Assembly (NCBI GenBank): GCA_034434635.1
Contig: DAOTYX010000108.1
Location: 1-29,883, forward strand
Length of the DNA: 29,883 bases
Reading direction: 5' to 3'
Source of the DNA: DAOTYX01 sp034434635
Lineage (GTDB): Bacteria > Chloroflexota > Anaerolineae > B4-G1 > DUEL01
Shown here one piece after another: positions 1 through 7,636 of this stretch. The position numbers were made by a program, and so were the translations under genes. The notes below the pieces were generated by a model. That model searched no databases. It was given only the letters and a program-made list of their open reading frames with translations, and was not told the origin of the DNA. The number at the start of each line of letters is the position of its first letter. Position 1 is the stretch's first letter.

Positions 1-11
1 ATGCCGGGATC

Positions 12-1064
12 TCAGTTCATCCCCGAGATCTCGAAAGTGTAGCCGAGGATGGTGACCACGCAGGTGTCGGCTTCCGGGCGGGTGAACTGCAACTCCACAT
101 CGCGCGTCTGACCAGGGGACAGGGTCCACGGCAGGAGCGGGGCTGTGGTCTGCAAGACGCCCGGCCCGGCGCTGGAACTGATCTCGATGTCGCTTTCGCG
201 CACTGTGAGCGGCTCGTCCCCCCGATTGGTGATCACCGCCACGATGTGCAGGACCTCCCCGTTCTCCCCCAGGAATGCCTGGTCAATCTGGACGTCGGGA
301 ACGGCAGCGGGGGCGACCGGCCCGACCTCGGTGGGGGATTCCTCCGGGGCGGGCGTGGGCGCGGTCGTGGCCTCGAACTCGGCACGGACGACCCGCTGTT
401 GTTCGCCCTCGCTCAGCAGGACCAGCGTCAGGCCAGGTTCGGCCTGGGCGAAGATGGCCGGGTCGTCGCGGGAAGTCTCTTGCGAGGAACGGACGCGGAA
501 GGTAAGCCGCGTGCCGTTGGAGAGGTCGAGCAGCAGCGGATCCCCTCGCTGCAATCCTTCCAGCATCTCCTGGTTCTCAGCGGTCGGTTCCAACCCCAGC
601 ACGTAGTTGATGACCGTGCCGTGAACCCAGATGGCCGCTCCCGGCCGTTCCTCCGGTGTGGCCCAGGTGTCGGTCGCGCCGGGCGTGGTAGCCTGGATGG
701 GGTAGGAGAGGCTGCCGGCGTTCAGTCGCTGTGGCACGGGCAGGCTGATCTGCGTCCCGCCGACGTCCACGACTGGTGGCGCGGATGGGGTGGGTGGGGT
801 CAGGGGGCTGGGGAGCGGGCCCGGTCCGGAGAGACGTGTCACCACAAGGGGGATGCCAGCGGTCTGGTCGTGCAGGAACAGGGGGCGTAAGGCGAGCATC
901 AGGATCAGGACGAGGATGACCACGCCGCCGAATACGGCCCCGACGAGCAGGGGCAGGCGGGAAGAGAGCCACGAGCGGGTCAGGTGCGGCCCGCGGGACG
1001 GGCCGGGAGGAACGAAAGGAGGAGGACTGCTACTCTGGCCTGGCGGCGTGGGAGCACTGGTCAT
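12..1064 (-). CDS. Membrane-anchored proline-rich protein of unknown function
   Basis: I do not recognise this 350-residue protein. Visible layout: a Pro/Ser-rich cytoplasmic tail (about 1-30), one hydrophobic membrane segment (about 36-60, LLVGAVFGGVVILVLILMLA), a Pro/Thr linker, a mixed beta region (about 100-235), a second Pro/Ala linker, and a C-terminal beta domain (about 255-348) containing ITNRGDEPLTV. That stretch resembles the Ig-like folds often seen at the ends of exported proteins. The layout suggests a signal-anchor protein facing outward. The ATG at 1064 is preceded by AAAGGA at a suitable spacing. It lies 41 bp downstream of the secreted PPC protein, on the same strand, so the two are probably co-transcribed. 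The stop codon lies just inside the window edge, so the gene is complete. Confidence 0.8.
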   Translation of the reverse strand: MTSAPTPPGQSSSPPPFVPPGPSRGPHLTRSWLSSRLPLLVGAVFGGVVILVLILMLALRPLFLHDQTAGIPLVVTRLSGPGPLPSPLTPPTPSAPPVVDVGGTQISLPVPQRLNAGSLSYPIQATTPGATDTWATPEERPGAAIWVHGTVINYVLGLEPTAENQEMLEGLQRGDPLLLDLSNGTRLTFRVRSSQETSRDDPAIFAQAEPGLTLVLLSEGEQQRVVRAEFEATTAPTPAPEESPTEVGPVAPAAVPDVQIDQAFLGENGEVLHIVAVITNRGDEPLTVRESDIEISSSAGPGVLQTTAPLLPWTLSPGQTRDVELQFTRPEADTCVVTILGYTFEISGMN

Positions 1065-1105
1065 GCGGCGTCCTTTCCCGGAAGGCGTCCTTGTGCTGAC
1101 TGCGC

Positions 1106-2524
1106 TCAGGAGGCCGTGACCGGTTGGATGCGGATGTAGGTGGTGCCTTCCTCTCTGAGCACGTGGCTGATGCCCAGGTAGGGGATGCTGATGCGTACTG
1201 GCCCCTGTGCGGCAGCGGTGAAGGCGAGATGGCCGAACTCGTCGGTGACCCCCTGGGTGATCTGTCTGCCGGTCGCCGTGTCGTAGGCCACGACGGTAAG
1301 GCCGGCGATCCCCTCGCCCGCGCCGACGACGCCGTCATCGTTGCTGTCGTAGTAGATGGTCAGGTCCACAGGCACGAAGTGGGGCGCAGGAGTGCCGACC
1401 GGTGCGGGTGGGGTGGGGGTGGTCAGCGGGCGGATCTCCAGGTAGCCGCGATCATCGCCGCCCGTCTCACCAGGGGTAGGCGTGGGCAGTGGGGAGGAGG
1501 GGGGAGCGGCGGTCGTGTCTGGGCGTGGGGTGGCGGTGGGGACAGGCGTGGCGGTCGGCTGACCCGGCGTCTCCATCGTGCAGCGCAGGCTATAACTGCT
1601 GCGCGTCACTTCGGTGGAGGGCAGCCGGTTTCCGGTGCCAATGAGGATGTAGAGGAAGCCCTCGTAGGTGGAGAGATAGGAGAAGCGGCAGTTGTAGTCG
1701 CCCAGGATGATGTCGTCATTGCCGCCGATCAGGTTGCGGTTGCCGTCGTAGACGATCATGTTGGGGTCCACCCCAGGAGCCAGGTTCGAGGTCTGGCAGG
1801 TGTAGAGCAGGCCTGGTTTGACCCATATCTTGTAGTAGTCGTTATCCACAGCCCCACCAGCCCAGGGGATGAAGTTCAGGTTGTCGTAGGTGATGTTCAC
1901 GCCGATAGTGGCCGCGGTGTCGAAGTTGTAGTTTGGCTCGAAGGCGTCAGCGCCAGGGATCGCCGTGGCCGGGATCGGTGTGGGGGTCGCCGTCGCGCCG
2001 GGGATTGGGGTGCGGGTGGGGGTATGGGTGGGTGTCGGTGTGGGGGAGACGTAGGACTGGACTACCTCAAAGATGTACGCAGCGGTCGCCAATGTGTTGG
2101 TCGTCGGATCGTAACTCTGAATCTGCAGGTAGTGACGATTGCCCGTCGCGGTCCAGGATTGGGAGGTATAGTAGCGGGAAGCCTGGCTGCAGGGCGATAT
2201 GAAGGAGCAGTTTTCAGCATACAGGCAGATGCGGATGCTCAGGTTGCCCTGGATCTGCAGGTTAGCGAAGTAGGGAAAGCCGGGCGTGGTGTTGACGTAG
2301 TACCAGTCGGTATCGGTGATGGGGCTGATCGCTCCGCGGATGGGTTCTGCCAGACCAAGCGGGAGGGCCTCTGCGCAGCCGTTGTTGGGCTCCTGTTCGG
2401 TGGGCTGGGCCACTGGCGCCGCCAGGGTCGTGTTCGGGTGGCGCGGGAGGATGGCCGACAGCGCCAGCAGCAACCCCAGCGCCGCGACCATCGCGGCCAC
2501 CCATAGTGCATGTGAACCTCTCAT
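1106..2524 (-). CDS. Secreted protein with two PPC-like domains and a C-terminal SdrD/Cna-B-like repeat
   Basis: Signal peptide at the start (ALWVAAMVAALGLLLALSAI) followed by two modules with pre-peptidase C-terminal (PPC) features. The first begins EQEPNNGCAEA and runs to TDWYYV; the second begins DAFEPNYNFDTA and has DNDYYKI. Thr/Pro linkers separate the modules. The last roughly 90 residues contain YYDSNDDGVVGAGEGIAGL and TDEFGHLAF, the pattern of SdrD-B or carboxypeptidase-regulatory beta folds. No catalytic domain is visible, so a surface or extracellular structural role is inferred. The frame stays open upstream to 2629, but AAGGAG at 2531-2536 sits 6 bp before the ATG at 2524 (3 bp before another ATG at 2527) and the signal peptide starts there. 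It has its own promoter at 2571-2599. Confidence 0.82.
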   Translation of the reverse strand: MRGSHALWVAAMVAALGLLLALSAILPRHPNTTLAAPVAQPTEQEPNNGCAEALPLGLAEPIRGAISPITDTDWYYVNTTPGFPYFANLQIQGNLSIRICLYAENCSFISPCSQASRYYTSQSWTATGNRHYLQIQSYDPTTNTLATAAYIFEVVQSYVSPTPTPTHTPTRTPIPGATATPTPIPATAIPGADAFEPNYNFDTAATIGVNITYDNLNFIPWAGGAVDNDYYKIWVKPGLLYTCQTSNLAPGVDPNMIVYDGNRNLIGGNDDIILGDYNCRFSYLSTYEGFLYILIGTGNRLPSTEVTRSSYSLRCTMETPGQPTATPVPTATPRPDTTAAPPSSPLPTPTPGETGGDDRGYLEIRPLTTPTPPAPVGTPAPHFVPVDLTIYYDSNDDGVVGAGEGIAGLTVVAYDTATGRQITQGVTDEFGHLAFTAAAQGPVRISIPYLGISHVLREEGTTYIRIQPVTAS

Positions 2525-2570
2525 CATCTGCTCCTTCGGCCCGTCGGGCCAGAGCGCCTCTTCGGAGAGT

Positions 2571-2599
2571 ACTATACCATAAATCTCATGAGACTTCAA
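2571..2599 (-). promoter_or_regulatory. Putative sigma70-type promoter for the secreted PPC protein, with a palindrome in the spacer
   Basis: On the minus strand: TTGAAG (2594-2599), a 17-bp spacer, TATAGT (2571-2576). The spacer contains the perfect 10-bp palindrome TCTCATGAGA (2584-2593), which could be an operator. The leader to the start codon is about 40 nt. Confidence 0.55.
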
Positions 2600-2617
2600 G
2601 TCCGCAAAGATGGCGGG

Positions 2618-2651
2618 TTTGTAGGACAACTGCTCGCAATTGTCCTACAAA
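2618..2651. repeat. 34-bp palindromic repeat, copy 1 (TTTGTAGGACAA arms)
   Basis: Perfect 12-bp arms, TTTGTAGGACAA (2618-2629) and TTGTCCTACAAA (2640-2651). The minus-strand RNA can extend pairing through the centre by a wobble pair to about 16 bp. It begins 10 bp after the stop of the Tat-signal protein gene and lies upstream of the promoter of the next gene. A close relative is at 15031-15064. No T-run follows on the minus strand, so it is not a classical intrinsic terminator. Confidence 0.85.
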
Positions 2652-2661
2652 GAGGTTTCTC

Positions 2662-3615
2662 CTACAGGCCGATGGCCTGACGGCGGCGGGCGATCTCGGC
2701 GCGCAGTTCCGCCCGCTGCTGCAGGACCTGGCGGAGGTCTCCCTGCCATTCCTCCTGCCAGGCGGAGTCCAGCGCCGCCATCTGCCCGCTCAATTGCTCC
2801 GCTGGCTCGACCAACCCGGTCTGGAGCGGTGTGATCAGCCGACCGGTCAGGCTGTTGGCGTCCTGAGGGGTGAACCAGCCCTGCAGGGGCTCCAGGATGC
2901 GGCTGTAGAGCCCTTCCTGCAGGTCGGGTAGCAGGGTGACAATATCGGCCAGCCGCTCCAGGCCGTCGCGGATGCTCTGGGCGGCAGAGGACGGCAGGCG
3001 GTCGAGCAGCCAGGAGAGGAAACTGCCGAACGTCTCCGTGAGCGGCCCGCTGATGCCCAGTAGCCCGTTGATGCTGTTTTCCAGGGCCAGCATGCGCTGC
3101 GACAGGGTGGTGAGGGACTGGCGGAGCCACTGGAAGGCGGCCTGGAGGGTGGGGAAGTCGGACTGAACCCCTTGCAGGGCGCTCTGGCCGGCGCTCAACC
3201 CGGAATCGAGCAGGGCGCGGGAGGAGCGCAGGTCGCCCATCCGTTCGTCGAAAGTCGCCAGGGCGGTCTCCAGGCGATGGTCCAGTCCTGTCTCCTCCAG
3301 CCGCTCATACAGGGTTACCAATTCGCGTAGTCGTCCGGCTTCGGCCTGCGCAGCGGCGGTCTGACCATAGCCCAACTGCCACAGGGCAAGCCCGCCGATA
3401 GCCGCAGTGAGCCCTCCGCCGGCGAGCGCAGCCTTCAGGAACTCGCGCCGGTTGGTTCCTGTCTGTCGGGTGGTCTGCCTGTCAGGCGCTGCTGCTCCAA
3501 GCACGCGATCCAGTTCTTCCAGCGCGTGGTCGTCCAGGCGCTCCAGCCGCTCCATCACCCGCGCCATCTGCGCGGCGCGGTGGACTTTCCTCCTCCATGC
3601 CTCCTCGCTGCTCAT
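2662..3615 (-). CDS. Tat-signal coiled-coil protein of unknown function, translationally coupled to era
   Basis: I do not recognise a family. The first 55 residues are charged and helical (MERLERLDDHALEELDRVL). A twin-arginine-like signal follows, NRREFLKAALAGGGLTAA (about 56-73), then a hydrophobic stretch GGLALWQLGYG. The rest is largely helical, with Leu/Glu/Arg heptad patterns typical of coiled coils (LRELVTLYERLEETGL, and RQVLQQRAELRAEIARRRQ near the end). The Tat-like signal in an internal position is unusual and suggests either a cytoplasmic N-terminal domain with a membrane anchor or a long leader. The start ATG at 3615 overlaps the era stop codon (ATGA), so its translation is coupled to era. 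It is the last gene of the operon that starts at 6354. Confidence 0.8.
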   Translation of the reverse strand: MSSEEAWRRKVHRAAQMARVMERLERLDDHALEELDRVLGAAAPDRQTTRQTGTNRREFLKAALAGGGLTAAIGGLALWQLGYGQTAAAQAEAGRLRELVTLYERLEETGLDHRLETALATFDERMGDLRSSRALLDSGLSAGQSALQGVQSDFPTLQAAFQWLRQSLTTLSQRMLALENSINGLLGISGPLTETFGSFLSWLLDRLPSSAAQSIRDGLERLADIVTLLPDLQEGLYSRILEPLQGWFTPQDANSLTGRLITPLQTGLVEPAEQLSGQMAALDSAWQEEWQGDLRQVLQQRAELRAEIARRRQAIGL

Positions 3616-4559
3616 GCCTTGTCCTCCATGTCGAAACCATCCGCTGGAGGGTTGGTGTAGCCCATCCGTTGCACCTGAAAGGGGTCTTGCCGCCAGTCTT
3701 TGTTGACCTTGACCCGCAGGTCCAGGTAGACCTGTCCGCCGGTCATACGCTCGATCTCCTGGCGCGCGGCGGTGCCGATCTGACGGAGCATGCGTCCGTG
3801 TGCGCCGATGAGGATGCCCTTGTGTGACTCCCGTTCGACGTAGAGCGTGGCGGCGATGTAGAGTCGGCCCTTCCCCCGCTCTTTGAACTCCTCAACGACC
3901 ACCGCGACGCCGTGAGGAACCTCCTGGCGGGTCAGGTGCAACGCCTGCTCGCGGATCAGTTCGGCGGCGATCTCCCGCTCCGTCTGGTCGGTGACCTGGT
4001 CGTCGGGGTAGTAGCAGGGGCCCTCTGGCAGGTGAGCGATGACGATCTTCAGGAGCCTGTCCAGGTTGACCCCCTGCGAGGCTATGGTCATCATCCAGTC
4101 GGCGTGGTCGGGGAGGAGTGACCAGTAGGCCTCGGTATGGGGCTGCACCCGCTCTGGCGGCAGGCGATCCATCTTGTTGAGCACCAGGATCACCGGATTG
4201 ACGGTCCGCTGGCGGATCAGGCGCGCGATCATCCGCTCCTCGTCGGTAGGGGGCACAGAGACATCCACGACGAACAGGATGACGTCAGCATCGGGGATGG
4301 CGGAAGCGGCGGTGGCGACCATCGCCTCACCCAGTTTGTGCAACGGGCGATGCAGGCCGGGCGTGTCCACCAGAATGACCTGCGCTTCTGGGAGGGTGAG
4401 GATACCCAGGATGCGGGTGCGGGTGGTCTGCGGCCTGGGGGAGACGATGGCGACCTTCTGGCCCAACAACCCGTTGACCAGGGTGGACTTGCCTACGTTC
4501 GGTCGGCCAACGACAGCGACAAAGCCGGAGCGATGGGGGGGCGTTTCGGGCTCGGTCAT
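3612..4559 (-). CDS. era: GTPase Era, 16S rRNA-binding ribosome assembly factor
   Basis: Era binds the 3' end of 16S rRNA and promotes 30S subunit maturation. All parts of the family are visible: G1 GRPNVGKS (18-25), switch I region PQTTRTR (43-49), G3 DTPG (65-68), G4 NKMD (128-131), a G5-like IASQG near 159-163, and a C-terminal KH domain with the RNA-binding loop GAHG (252-255). The length of 315 residues is normal for the family. ATG at 4559 begins one base after the TGA of ttuA, and its stop overlaps the following gene, so it sits in the middle of a tightly packed operon. The C-terminal tail after YTNPP is slightly longer than usual and acidic. Confidence 0.97.
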   Translation of the reverse strand: MTEPETPPHRSGFVAVVGRPNVGKSTLVNGLLGQKVAIVSPRPQTTRTRILGILTLPEAQVILVDTPGLHRPLHKLGEAMVATAASAIPDADVILFVVDVSVPPTDEERMIARLIRQRTVNPVILVLNKMDRLPPERVQPHTEAYWSLLPDHADWMMTIASQGVNLDRLLKIVIAHLPEGPCYYPDDQVTDQTEREIAAELIREQALHLTRQEVPHGVAVVVEEFKERGKGRLYIAATLYVERESHKGILIGAHGRMLRQIGTAARQEIERMTGGQVYLDLRVKVNKDWRQDPFQVQRMGYTNPPADGFDMEDKA

Positions 4560-4560
4560 A

Positions 4561-5469
4561 TCACCAGAGGCGGCAGAAGGCGCAGGGGCCGGGCACGCTG
4601 GTCGGCTGACCGCAGGTGGGGCAGGGGTGGAGCGTCACCTCCTGCGCCGCCTGGCCGAACAGCCCGTCCTTCCTGGCCTGCAAAAAGGAGAGGTAGAACT
4701 GCATCTTGGCTCCTGGCGACTCTGTCTCTAGCCGGCTGAGCAGTTCCTTGTAGAAATTGGTCAGGTTGCCTTCGGCGAAGGGGCACTCGTCGTAGATGTA
4801 GTCCAGGCCGCGGATGAGGGCGTAGGCGGCGGTCTCGCGCTCATAGAACCTACAGAGGGGTTTGACCTTGCGGCCCAACCCTTCCCGTTCCTCGAGGACG
4901 GGGGCCTGGCGGGCCAGGTAGCCCACCTGCCAGTGCAGGACGTTGCTCAGCAGCACCGCGACCTCGTCGTCCAGGTTGTGGCCCGTCGCCAGCACTGCGT
5001 AACCGTGCTCCTGGGCGATGCGGTTCATCTCGTGCCGCTTGACCAGCCCACAGACAGCGCAGGGCTTGCCTCGCCCGCGCAGTTTGCGCCGCGCCACCTG
5101 GGGGATGGTGGCCCCGTAGGTCGCCGCCACGTCCACCACGTGTAGCCGCGCTTCAGGACGGGTGGCCATGAAGGCTTCTATCTTCTCCAGCGAACGGTGT
5201 GAATACTCTCCCTCGCCGTCAATCCCCAGATTGATGTACAGTCCGTCCGCCGGGTAGCCCAGCCGCAGCAACACGTCCCACAGCGCCAGGCTGTCTTTGC
5301 CGCCGGAGACCGCCACCAGGATGCGCTCCTCCGGCTCGAACATGTGGTAGCGGGTGATGGTCCGCTCCGTCTGGGCGAGGAACCACTCCAGGTAGTGTGG
5401 CGCACAGAGGGCCAGTTTGTGATGCCGCATGTTCACTGCGGCAGGCTGTCCGCATTTGCGGCACTTCAC
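4561..5469 (-). CDS. ttuA: TtuA-like tRNA 2-thiolation enzyme (TtcA/TtuA family)
   Basis: ATP-dependent sulfurtransferase that, in Thermus, places sulfur on ribothymidine-54 of tRNA, a modification that stabilises tRNA at high temperature. Visible motifs: N-terminal zinc ligands C3, C6, C22, H25; PP-loop SGGKDS (55-60); C137 and C140 (CAVC) plus C229 (DECPF), the set that holds the 4Fe-4S cluster in this family; ATGHNLDDE (161-169); and a C-terminal zinc ribbon C283, C286, C296, C299. The N- and C-terminal zinc sites separate TtuA from TtcA. A GTG at 5469 is the start, 8 bp after the ttuB stop, with a G-rich stretch (GGGGGT) as a possible ribosome site. The adjacent ubiquitin-like gene supports TtuA rather than TtcA. 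Confidence 0.9.
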   Translation of the reverse strand: MKCRKCGQPAAVNMRHHKLALCAPHYLEWFLAQTERTITRYHMFEPEERILVAVSGGKDSLALWDVLLRLGYPADGLYINLGIDGEGEYSHRSLEKIEAFMATRPEARLHVVDVAATYGATIPQVARRKLRGRGKPCAVCGLVKRHEMNRIAQEHGYAVLATGHNLDDEVAVLLSNVLHWQVGYLARQAPVLEEREGLGRKVKPLCRFYERETAAYALIRGLDYIYDECPFAEGNLTNFYKELLSRLETESPGAKMQFYLSFLQARKDGLFGQAAQEVTLHPCPTCGQPTSVPGPCAFCRLW

Positions 5470-5477
5470 CCGACCCC

Positions 5478-5666
5478 CTACCCGCCGGAGACGACGGCGA
5501 CCAGGCGGATCTCGTCGGTTGTCTCTAACAGCGTGTCCTCGGTGAGCAATTGCCCCTGACGGACCACCAGCACGGTCTCTGGGATCAGGCCGACCTTCTC
5601 TACCGCCTGGCGGGCGGTCATGCGGCCCGCGATCTCCCAGGTCTTGTCACGATAGGTAACGCGCAT
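5478..5666 (-). CDS. ttuB: TtuB-like ubiquitin-fold sulfur carrier protein (ThiS/MoaD family)
   Basis: A 62-residue beta-grasp protein ending in VVSGG. The terminal Gly-Gly is the site that is adenylated and thiocarboxylated in sulfur carriers such as TtuB, ThiS and MoaD. Other family features are the beta strand MRVTYRDKTWEIAG and a helix TARQAVEKVGL. The reading frame is open upstream, but the ATG at 5666 has AGGGAG four bases ahead of it and the protein begins exactly like other family members. It lies directly before ttuA in one operon, so it is the likely sulfur donor of that enzyme. No E1-like activating enzyme (TtuC/MoeB) is present in the window. A ThiS or MoaD role cannot be excluded from sequence alone. 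Confidence 0.88.
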   Translation of the reverse strand: MRVTYRDKTWEIAGRMTARQAVEKVGLIPETVLVVRQGQLLTEDTLLETTDEIRLVAVVSGG

Positions 5667-5682
5667 ATGGCTCCCTGTCAAC

Positions 5683-6354
5683 CTAAGTCTCCCGGAAGCG
5701 GGCTTCCAGTTGATCCAAAAGTTCGGCCGCCTCGACCAGTTTGTCGAGCGGGTTCTGGTCACCGACGAAGAAACGGTAGTCGCAGGGCATGACGTCGAGG
5801 GTGGAGACCAGGGCGGTGAAGTGGTCGTGGAGCACCCGTTGACTCACCTGGTAGGTTTCGGCGACCTCGCGCTGCTTGACCGGGTACAGGTTCACCTTGC
5901 GCACGACGTAGTCGAGCGCGGCGGCCCAGGCTTCCGGTTTGCGCAGGATCAGCGGTTCTCTGCCGAGGGCGATACGGTACTCCAGCCACATCTGCAGGGA
6001 GGCGCCGATGAGTTCGATAGGCAGGCCGGCATCGCTCATCTTCTCGGTGAGGATGGTCTCCACGTCGTCCAGACCGCTGGCGAAAAGGCGCTCGAAGCGC
6101 TCGGCGACGTCGGCATCGGGTTCCAGGCGCAGGAACTCGGCCAGCGCGCGTAGCGCCTGGTCAAAGTCGCCGCTGCGGGAGAGTGCCCGCGCCAGGTTGA
6201 GGTAGTAGTCCGCTTCGTCCGGTGCGAGTTGGATGGCCGCGCGGAACTTCCTGACCGCGTTGTCCACATCCCATGCGGCATAGGCGGCCAGGCCCTCCTG
6301 GTTGAGGAGTTCGGCTTTGGGTTGTCTGACTTTCGGTGTTTTCTTCGTCACCAT
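5683..6354 (-). CDS. TPR-repeat protein with a helix-turn-helix-like C-terminal region
   Basis: 223 residues. The N-terminal part (about 16-85) reads as two to three tetratricopeptide repeats, with consensus positions visible in NQEGLAAYAAWDVDNAVRKF and ADYYLNLARALSRSGDFDQAL. The C-terminal half has an alpha-helical region WAAALDYVVRKVN followed by VKQREVAETYQVSQRVLHDHF, which looks like a helix-turn-helix or cyclin-like fold, so it may bind nucleic acid or protein. First gene of the ttuB-ttuA-era operon; the next start is 16 bp downstream. The ATG at 6354 follows GGGAGAGG. A promoter lies at 6392-6419, partly inside the 3' end of the upstream gene. The specific role is unknown. Confidence 0.83.
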   Translation of the reverse strand: MVTKKTPKVRQPKAELLNQEGLAAYAAWDVDNAVRKFRAAIQLAPDEADYYLNLARALSRSGDFDQALRALAEFLRLEPDADVAERFERLFASGLDDVETILTEKMSDAGLPIELIGASLQMWLEYRIALGREPLILRKPEAWAAALDYVVRKVNLYPVKQREVAETYQVSQRVLHDHFTALVSTLDVMPCDYRFFVGDQNPLDKLVEAAELLDQLEARFRET

Positions 6355-6391
6355 TTTACCTCTCCCGCCAGGTTACGTTCGCACACCTGTC

Positions 6392-6419
6392 ATTATAGCA
6401 CGGGCGCGGAAGTTGACAA
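6392..6419 (-). promoter_or_regulatory. Putative sigma70-type promoter for the TPR-ttuB-ttuA-era operon
   Basis: On the minus strand: TTGTCA (6414-6419), a 16-bp spacer, TATAAT (6392-6397). The perfect -10 box overlaps the stop codon of the upstream nucleotidyltransferase-like gene. The leader is about 30 nt. Confidence 0.6.
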
Positions 6420-7556
6420 TCCGCCTGCCGACGCCCGCCGCGCGGCCAGCACCTCGAGCAGGGCCAGCAATCCGCCGGAGACGACCGATTGTCCGCCCAT
6501 CAAGATTGGGATTTCTGTCTCTGTTGCCGCGCGTGAGAAGTCGCGCAGGAAGGGTTCGCCGACCTCGCGCCAGCGGCCCAGGTCGGCGTTGAAGCGGTCG
6601 GCGGCGCTGGGCCACAGGCCGCGCGCGCCGAGGATGACGCGGCTGTCGAGCAGCAGCGCCTGGCACATGCTGGCCAGGGTGCGGAAGAACTCCCGTATGC
6701 CCACCCGATCCAGGAGCACGTTCAACAGCGAGCGCACTTCGCCCCGGCTGAGGCGTCCGCTGGCGATCATGCCCCGTTCTTCGGCGAAGCAGCGCACCCA
6801 GCATTGGGTTTGCTGTTCCAGCGCCGCCCAGGCGGCGGCGGAGGTACGCCCGATGAGCGCCAGGTGCGCTCCTTCGGTGGCCATCACCTGCAGCACCTGT
6901 TCGACTGGCTCGCCGGGCCAGTCCAATTCGGACAACGCCGCCTGCAGGTGGGGGCCCACGGCGGGGTGCAGGCGAGCGACCAGCAGGTCTGCTGGCGTGT
7001 CCAGGTCGAAGCGGCTGGCGGCAGTGGGGGGGAGGGCGCAGGCGGGCAGGCCGGCCTCACGGGAAAGCGCCCAGGCCAGACCGTTGTCTCGCGCCTGGGC
7101 GGCTATCAGGGAGAGCCACCCGTCAGCAGGCTGGAAGCCGATCCAATCGGAGGAGTGGAGGTTATTGGTGAGCAACCCCGGTCCCCCGGCGGCCCACCGG
7201 TGGAGCATCTCTCGCCACTGGGTGGTGGTGAGGAGCGGGGCCGCTCCGCCCCCGGCGTAGAGTGCCCGTTTCACGTCGTGGCGGGCGATCAGGTCGGCCA
7301 GGCGCTGTCCGAAGTGGAAGGGGATCCCTGGAGGGTCGAGGTCTACCGTCACCGGCCATTCGCGTAGTGAAGAGGCCCACTCCGCGTCATCCGTGGCGAT
7401 GATGGCCTGGCCGATCTCCTCGCAGGCCAGCAACCTCTCCAACAGGTCGCGCGCGGCGGCCTGCACGGCCCGGCGCATGGTGATCTCTACCGCGCTCTTT
7501 CCTCCGCCGCCGACGAACAGCAGCAGGGTGATGAGGTTGGCTCTGGCAGCGCCCAT
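6393..7556 (-). CDS. MobA/CofC-like nucleotidyltransferase-fold protein with an unknown C-terminal domain
   Basis: 387 residues from the ATG at 7556, chosen over the upstream ATG at 7583 because GGAGG lies four bases before it. The first 200 residues look like a GT-A nucleotidyltransferase fold: a start with beta strand NLITLLLFV, FHFGQRLADLI, and the family-typical FDLDTPADL, the metal and nucleotide loop of MobA/CofC-like proteins. The usual Gly-rich nucleotide loop (AGGxSxRMG) is not seen; GGGGKS appears in its place. The remaining 190 residues are helical with no family I recognise (SRGEVRSLLNVLLDRVGIRE, and a Gly-rich MGGQSVVSGGLL near the end). It lies downstream of hpf and may be co-transcribed with it, but a strong hairpin separates them. 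Substrate unknown. Confidence 0.75.
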   Translation of the reverse strand: MGAARANLITLLLFVGGGGKSAVEITMRRAVQAAARDLLERLLACEEIGQAIIATDDAEWASSLREWPVTVDLDPPGIPFHFGQRLADLIARHDVKRALYAGGGAAPLLTTTQWREMLHRWAAGGPGLLTNNLHSSDWIGFQPADGWLSLIAAQARDNGLAWALSREAGLPACALPPTAASRFDLDTPADLLVARLHPAVGPHLQAALSELDWPGEPVEQVLQVMATEGAHLALIGRTSAAAWAALEQQTQCWVRCFAEERGMIASGRLSRGEVRSLLNVLLDRVGIREFFRTLASMCQALLLDSRVILGARGLWPSAADRFNADLGRWREVGEPFLRDFSRAATETEIPILMGGQSVVSGGLLALLEVLAARRASAGGLSTSAPVL

Positions 7557-7588
7557 ATTCCCTCCGTGGGGTGTGGGGGGCATAGTAT

Positions 7589-7611
7589 GGGGCGCAGCGT
7601 CGCTGCGCCCC
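7589..7611. repeat. GC-rich hairpin, GGGGCG-ended family
   Basis: Perfect 11-bp inverted repeat GGGGCGCAGCG (7589-7599) and CGCTGCGCCCC (7601-7611) around one base. It lies between hpf and the following gene. It could act as a transcription attenuator, though no T-run follows on the minus strand. Its ends match those of the hairpins at 15120, 24227, 27498 and 27547, while the core differs. Confidence 0.85.
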
Positions 7612-7636
7612 TACGAGGTATTGCGTGCGGGATTGT

